NCBI GenBank assembly: GCA_964520975.1
Contig: CAZFPA010000017.1
Coordinates: 1 to 34,132, forward strand
Direction of reading: 5' to 3'
DNA: 34,132 bases
Source of the DNA: CAZFPA01 sp964520975
Lineage (GTDB): Bacteria; Bacillota; Negativicutes; Selenomonadales; Selenomonadaceae
In this document: in pieces, positions 31,439-34,132 of the stretch
How the letters are laid out: the number at the start of each line of letters is the position of its first letter
How positions within the stretch are numbered: position 1 is the first letter of the stretch
The notes under the pieces: generated by a model
Database searches by the model: none
The model's input: the letters and a program-made list of their open reading frames with translations, nothing else
What the model was told of the DNA's origin: nothing
Made by a program: the position numbers and the translations under genes

Positions 31439-32473
31439 ATGGGATGGTTTGGATTTGGCAAGGCGGAAGAGCCTGTATATAACGAACGGCGCAAGCAGAG
31501 GCTGGCGCAGCAGATGAGCGCAGAGCCTGTGGAGCAACAACCGGCAGCTGTCCAGCCGGTCGGACAGAGAAACGGTGCTGTGCAGTCGGTGGGAAATTAC
31601 CAGGAAGAGCTTCTCTACGGAGTTAAGTACCTTGGGGAGCGGATGGAAATCTTAAATAACGAAGAGGTGGGGATTTCCCGCTATATCCAGGAAATGCGGG
31701 AAACCTACAAGGGCATTGGTCGTGTAAACGATAATTTCTCGCAGCTCAATGAGGAGTTTTCTGGTCTGGGCAGCTATGCGCAGAACATCACGGCGACCAT
31801 GGATCGCTCAGAGAAGGTCGTTTCGCAGACAGGGCAGGATGTGCAGGCGCTGTCTGGCAAGATGCAGGAAATTCAGCAGCAGCTTACGGGCATTACCCAG
31901 GAATTCAATATGCTGGAAAAGAATTTTGGTGAGATACAGAAAATGTCGGATGGCATTACCGATATAGCTTCCCGCACGAACCTGCTCGCGCTCAATGCCT
32001 CTATTGAAGCCGCCCGGGCCGGGGACGCTGGCAGGGGGTTTTCGGTAGTCGCGGAAAATATCCGGCAGCTTTCCGAGGCTACGGCCGATCTGGTCAGTGG
32101 CATCAATAGCCGGGTGAAATCACTGTATAAGAGCATCGACGATGTGAATGCCGCTATTTCATCTACACAGTCCAAGACTGAGGAAAATACGCATTTCATG
32201 GAATCTGTGCAGCAGAGCTTCCAGAATGTGACGGATTGTACCAATGAGGCGCGCGACTACAGCGGGCGCATTGTGGCTGGCATTGGGAAGGTAAGCAAGG
32301 CGATGGAAGGAACGGCAAATGGCGCGGATTCTGTTGCGGGCATGGCAGAAACTTTCCGGGAAAAAATCCACGGACTGCAGAAGCTCATCAGTAAAAAGAA
32401 TCTCATCAGCTGCAGCATGGTAGATTTTTTGCAGCAGATGGAGAATATGCTGTTGGATAGTCGCAAGCGCTGA
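31439..32473 (+). CDS. Soluble methyl-accepting chemotaxis-like signalling protein
   Basis: A protein of 344 aa. Residues 1-60 are Gln/Pro-rich and probably disordered; there is no membrane helix or periplasmic domain. Residues about 60-320 are a helical coiled coil around the chemoreceptor hairpin tip IASRTNLLALNASIEAARAGDAGRGFSVVAENIRQLSE (written in two parts: residues 176-195 and the following 18), which binds CheA and CheW in this family. No CheR-tethering pentapeptide is at the C-terminus. It lies directly after the FIST gene, so ligand sensing is probably supplied in trans. The start at 31439 has GAGGAG (31424-31429 region) upstream; the in-frame TTG at 31418 overlaps the FIST stop and lacks a site. 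Confidence 0.88.
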   Translation: MGWFGFGKAEEPVYNERRKQRLAQQMSAEPVEQQPAAVQPVGQRNGAVQSVGNYQEELLYGVKYLGERMEILNNEEVGISRYIQEMRETYKGIGRVNDNFSQLNEEFSGLGSYAQNITATMDRSEKVVSQTGQDVQALSGKMQEIQQQLTGITQEFNMLEKNFGEIQKMSDGITDIASRTNLLALNASIEAARAGDAGRGFSVVAENIRQLSEATADLVSGINSRVKSLYKSIDDVNAAISSTQSKTEENTHFMESVQQSFQNVTDCTNEARDYSGRIVAGIGKVSKAMEGTANGADSVAGMAETFREKIHGLQKLISKKNLISCSMVDFLQQMENMLLDSRKR

Positions 32474-32489
32474 ATATACCGGCAGTTAT

Positions 32490-32519
32490 GCAGTGAGTGG
32501 CAGAAAATGCGCTGCTTTT
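32490..32519 (+). terminator. Possible weak terminator after the receptor gene
   Basis: GCAGTG (32490-32495) pairs with CGCTGC (32510-32515, one G-U pair), followed by TTTT (32516-32519). The stem is short and the T tract brief. Confidence 0.4.
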
Positions 32520-32541
32520 AGGCATTTTTCATAAACTTATG

Positions 32542-32547
32542 TATAAT
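32542..32547 (+). promoter_or_regulatory. -10 box of the four-helix membrane protein gene
   Basis: A perfect TATAAT, but the -35 is poor (TTAGGC with an 18-nt spacer at best). Transcription would start near 32554. Confidence 0.5.
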
Positions 32548-32550
32548 AGA

Positions 32551-32591
32551 GAGTATACTCGGAACAAGATGTTCCCCACCTCTGCCGGTGG
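32551..32591 (+). other. Hairpin-rich leader: three adjacent inverted repeats
   Basis: Three adjacent elements: the perfect palindrome GAGTATACTC (32551-32560); GGAACA (32561-32566) with TGTTCC (32570-32575), loop AGA; and CCACC (32576-32580) with GGTGG (32587-32591), loop TCTGCC. They lie at the predicted transcript start, 44-84 nt before the ATG at 32635. No known riboswitch is recognised. Confidence 0.5.
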
Positions 32592-32634
32592 CGGGCGCGA
32601 ACGAGGATAACAGTGCAATAGGAGTTGATACGGT

Positions 32635-33255
32635 ATGTTTATGCTGTTTTTATTGGTTTTACTCAACATTGGCATCAGTTACTGGAACGCAAAGCAGGCG
32701 GGACGGGTCTGGGCGGAATCGAAGGGCGTGGGCGGCTGGGTCCGCATCCTCGTCTGGTGTGCGGCTATCCAGTCCGCGGTCGGCTTTACCTCCGCTTATG
32801 CCATCATCCTCGGAACGCTTGCGCTGCAGCTCAATTATCTGCCGCCGCAGGCGCTGCAGCTCATGATGAATCTCACCTATGTGCTCATCATCATTCCGGC
32901 GCTGGGCTCGGGCTTTGCAATCACCATCCATTCCTGGATTGCCTTTGCGCGGGAAAAATCACTGGCCAACCTCGGTATGGCCGGCTGGAATACCTTCGCA
33001 CAGGCCTACAATACCTACAACGCCGTTCAGAACTTCGGCGCGGCCTTTGCGAATGTATCGGACAGCCTGGGCAGTCTCTTTTCCGGGGACAGTGACGGTG
33101 ACGACGCCTCGACCATGCGCGTGCTCGTGCTGGTAGCTATCGCGCTCTTGGGCGGTGTGCTTACGACCGCGGCCATTGTGCAAAAATACGCGGCGAGCCT
33201 GCCCGTCTCTGAGGCCGTCCGCAACAGCGGCTGCCGGGATATCCAGTATCGCTGA
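32635..33255 (+). CDS. Four-helix membrane protein of unknown function
   Basis: I do not recognise a family. The protein is 206 aa: helix 1 at residues 1-17, helix 2 at about 35-60, helix 3 at about 75-103, a polar stretch at about 105-157 that includes AQAYNTYNAVQNFGAAF and a Ser/Asp/Gly-rich SLFSGDSDGDDAS, helix 4 at about 160-183, and a short tail. This frame is preferred to the overlapping ones because only it has clear hydrophobic segments and a ribosome binding site (AGGAG about 10 nt before ATG 32635). It is followed by a strong terminator and so forms a single-gene transcript with a structured leader. Confidence 0.8.
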   Translation: MFMLFLLVLLNIGISYWNAKQAGRVWAESKGVGGWVRILVWCAAIQSAVGFTSAYAIILGTLALQLNYLPPQALQLMMNLTYVLIIIPALGSGFAITIHSWIAFAREKSLANLGMAGWNTFAQAYNTYNAVQNFGAAFANVSDSLGSLFSGDSDGDDASTMRVLVLVAIALLGGVLTTAAIVQKYAASLPVSEAVRNSGCRDIQYR

Positions 33256-33261
33256 TTCATG

Positions 33262-33285
33262 GGAGCTGCCAGGCAGCTCCTTTTT
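33262..33285 (+). terminator. Terminator after the four-helix membrane protein gene
   Basis: GGAGCTGC (33262-33269) pairs with GCAGCTCC (33273-33280), loop CAG, followed by TTTTT (33281-33285). It ends 28 nt before the next start codon. Confidence 0.9.
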
Positions 33286-33313
33286 CATGCAGAAAAAAGG
33301 AGAGAACGGAACG

Positions 33314-33973
33314 ATGATTGTTTATACTGTAGATCAGGGAGAATACATTACTATAGAAGAAAGCCTCCGGCGGCAGCCGGAGGGGAGGCGGAGCCTGTAT
33401 GTGAATCTTACCAATCGCTGCAATTGTGCCTGCACCTTCTGCCTGCGCGAGCTCAAGAAAATGGACTCGTCCATGACCCTCTGGCTGCAGGAGGAGCCGA
33501 CCGTGGCGGCAGTGCAGGCCATGCTGGACGATGTGCGGTGGGAATACGTCCGGGAGCTGGTCATCTGCGGCTTTGGTGAGCCGACCATGCGCCTGGCCGA
33601 CGTGCTGGAGGTGCTCCGCTATGTGAAAACCATCCAGCCAATGCTGCCGACACGGCTCAATACCAATGGCCTATCGGATCTCCTCTATGGCCGGAGCACG
33701 GCCGGGGATTTTGCGGGCGGACTGCTCGATACCATATCCATCAGCCTCAACGCTTCGACGCCGGAACGTTATCTCGAGCTTACGCGCAGCCGCTATGGAC
33801 TGGAATCCCATGCGGCAATGCTGCGGTTTGCGATGGACTGCCAGCGCTACATTCCGCAGGTCGTTTTGACCGTCGTCGATCAGGTAGAGAATCCCGCGGA
33901 GATCGCGGCCTGCCAGAAGCTTTGCAGTGAAAGAGGCCTCACCCTTCGTGTGCGCCCCTATGAAGCAAAATAA
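33314..33973 (+). CDS. Short radical SAM protein, similar to TatD-associated family
   Basis: A protein of 219 aa. The iron-sulfur motif CX3CX2C is in TNRCNCACTFCLRE (C1, C5 and C8 of CNCACTFC), followed by ICGFGEPTMRL (GGEP-like SAM-binding motif), RLNTNGLSD, and ISISLNASTPERYLELTRS. The core is short, with only a partial barrel, like QueE and the TatD-linked radical SAM proteins; the latter are the closest match I recall. No partner tatD gene is in the window. The substrate is unknown. ATG 33314 follows AAAAGGAGAG; the open frame back to 33155 overlaps the previous gene and the terminator and is not used. Confidence 0.82.
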   Translation: MIVYTVDQGEYITIEESLRRQPEGRRSLYVNLTNRCNCACTFCLRELKKMDSSMTLWLQEEPTVAAVQAMLDDVRWEYVRELVICGFGEPTMRLADVLEVLRYVKTIQPMLPTRLNTNGLSDLLYGRSTAGDFAGGLLDTISISLNASTPERYLELTRSRYGLESHAAMLRFAMDCQRYIPQVVLTVVDQVENPAEIAACQKLCSERGLTLRVRPYEAK

Positions 33974-33993
33974 AATATAGCGACAAAACATAG

Positions 33994-34029
33994 ACCTTCT
34001 TCCTGGCAAATAGACCGGAAGAAGGTTTT
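33994..34029 (+). terminator. Terminator after the radical SAM gene
   Basis: ACCTTCTTCC (33994-34003) pairs perfectly with GGAAGAAGGT (34017-34026), then TTT (34027-34029). The 6-nt direct repeat TAGACC occurs at 33991 and 34011. Confidence 0.75.
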
Positions 34030-34086
34030 ATTATGCGACAATAGTTTTAAAATTATCGAATGAGTGATTTTCTGACGGAAAAGATT

Positions 34087-34092
34087 TATAAT
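34087..34092 (+). promoter_or_regulatory. Possible -10 box near the window end
   Basis: TATAAT in an AT-rich stretch. The -35 is poor (GTGATT at 17 nt). It lies only 12 nt before the last ATG, so the promoter may belong to a short-leader transcript or be chance. Confidence 0.3.
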
Positions 34093-34104
34093 ATAGGTGA
34101 TAAA

Positions 34105-34132
34105 ATGGATGAATCTATTTATGGAATCGTCA
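34105..34132 (+). CDS. Start of a gene cut by the window end
   Basis: ATG 34105 follows AGGTGAT at a fitting distance and opens MDESIYGIV before the sequence ends. Nine codons are too few to name a product. An unrelated terminator lies upstream, which is consistent with a new gene. Confidence 0.4.

Noticed and set aside
32625..33095. An overlapping + strand frame in the region of the four-helix membrane protein
   Set aside because: Its product is rich in His, Arg and Gly, lacks helices and has a poor start; the frame at 32635 has helices and a good ribosome binding site.

Overview
The window reads as chromosomal core DNA of a diderm Firmicute (Negativicutes), most like the Selenomonadaceae. 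This is an inference from gene content, gene order and a fairly high G+C coding style; there is no rRNA to confirm it. It combines a full LPS/Kdo/Lpt gene block with Firmicute-style signals (strong AGGAGG ribosome binding sites, TTG starts, sigma-A promoters). I see no tRNA, rRNA, CRISPR, insertion sequence or prophage. The window starts inside lpxI and ends about nine codons into a last gene.

Region 1 (1-14889) is the outer-membrane block, all on the + strand: lpxI (5' truncated), a terminator, lpxB, msbA, a waaA-lpxK fusion, kdsB, kdsA, kdsD, kdsC, an LpxL-like acyltransferase, lptC, lptA, lptB, one LptF/LptG permease and a DUF3084 coiled-coil membrane protein. Together they make the lipid A disaccharide, synthesise and attach Kdo, acylate and phosphorylate the core, flip it, and export it through the Lpt bridge. 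Many genes overlap or nearly touch, as in an operon.

Region 2 (14910-18286) holds a YqgF/RuvC-like RNase H-fold protein, a dCMP/CMP-type deaminase, and wecA and wecB, which start envelope polysaccharide synthesis from undecaprenyl-P and UDP-GlcNAc. wecA has a near-perfect sigma-A promoter, and wecB has a leader that can fold strongly.

Region 3 (18339-25675) is the F-type ATP synthase: atpZ, a promoter with a leader of about 250 nt, then atpI-B-E-F-H-A-G-D-C, closed by a strong terminator. The c subunit carries two membrane carboxylates (D29 and E62), which bears on whether the enzyme uses Na+ or H+.

Region 4 (25685-34132) is mixed: a small minus-strand membrane protein, a Fis-type AAA+ regulator lacking the GAFTGA motif and arginine fingers, trmB, an ftsW-like gene, a FIST-domain protein coupled to a soluble chemoreceptor-like protein, an unrecognised four-helix membrane protein with a hairpin-rich leader, a short radical SAM protein, and the start of one more gene.

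The best candidates for something unusual are the FIST plus soluble-receptor pair, the degenerate regulator, the two-carboxylate c ring, the waaA-lpxK fusion, and a recurring layout in which a strong terminator hairpin ends about 20-60 nt before the next start codon.
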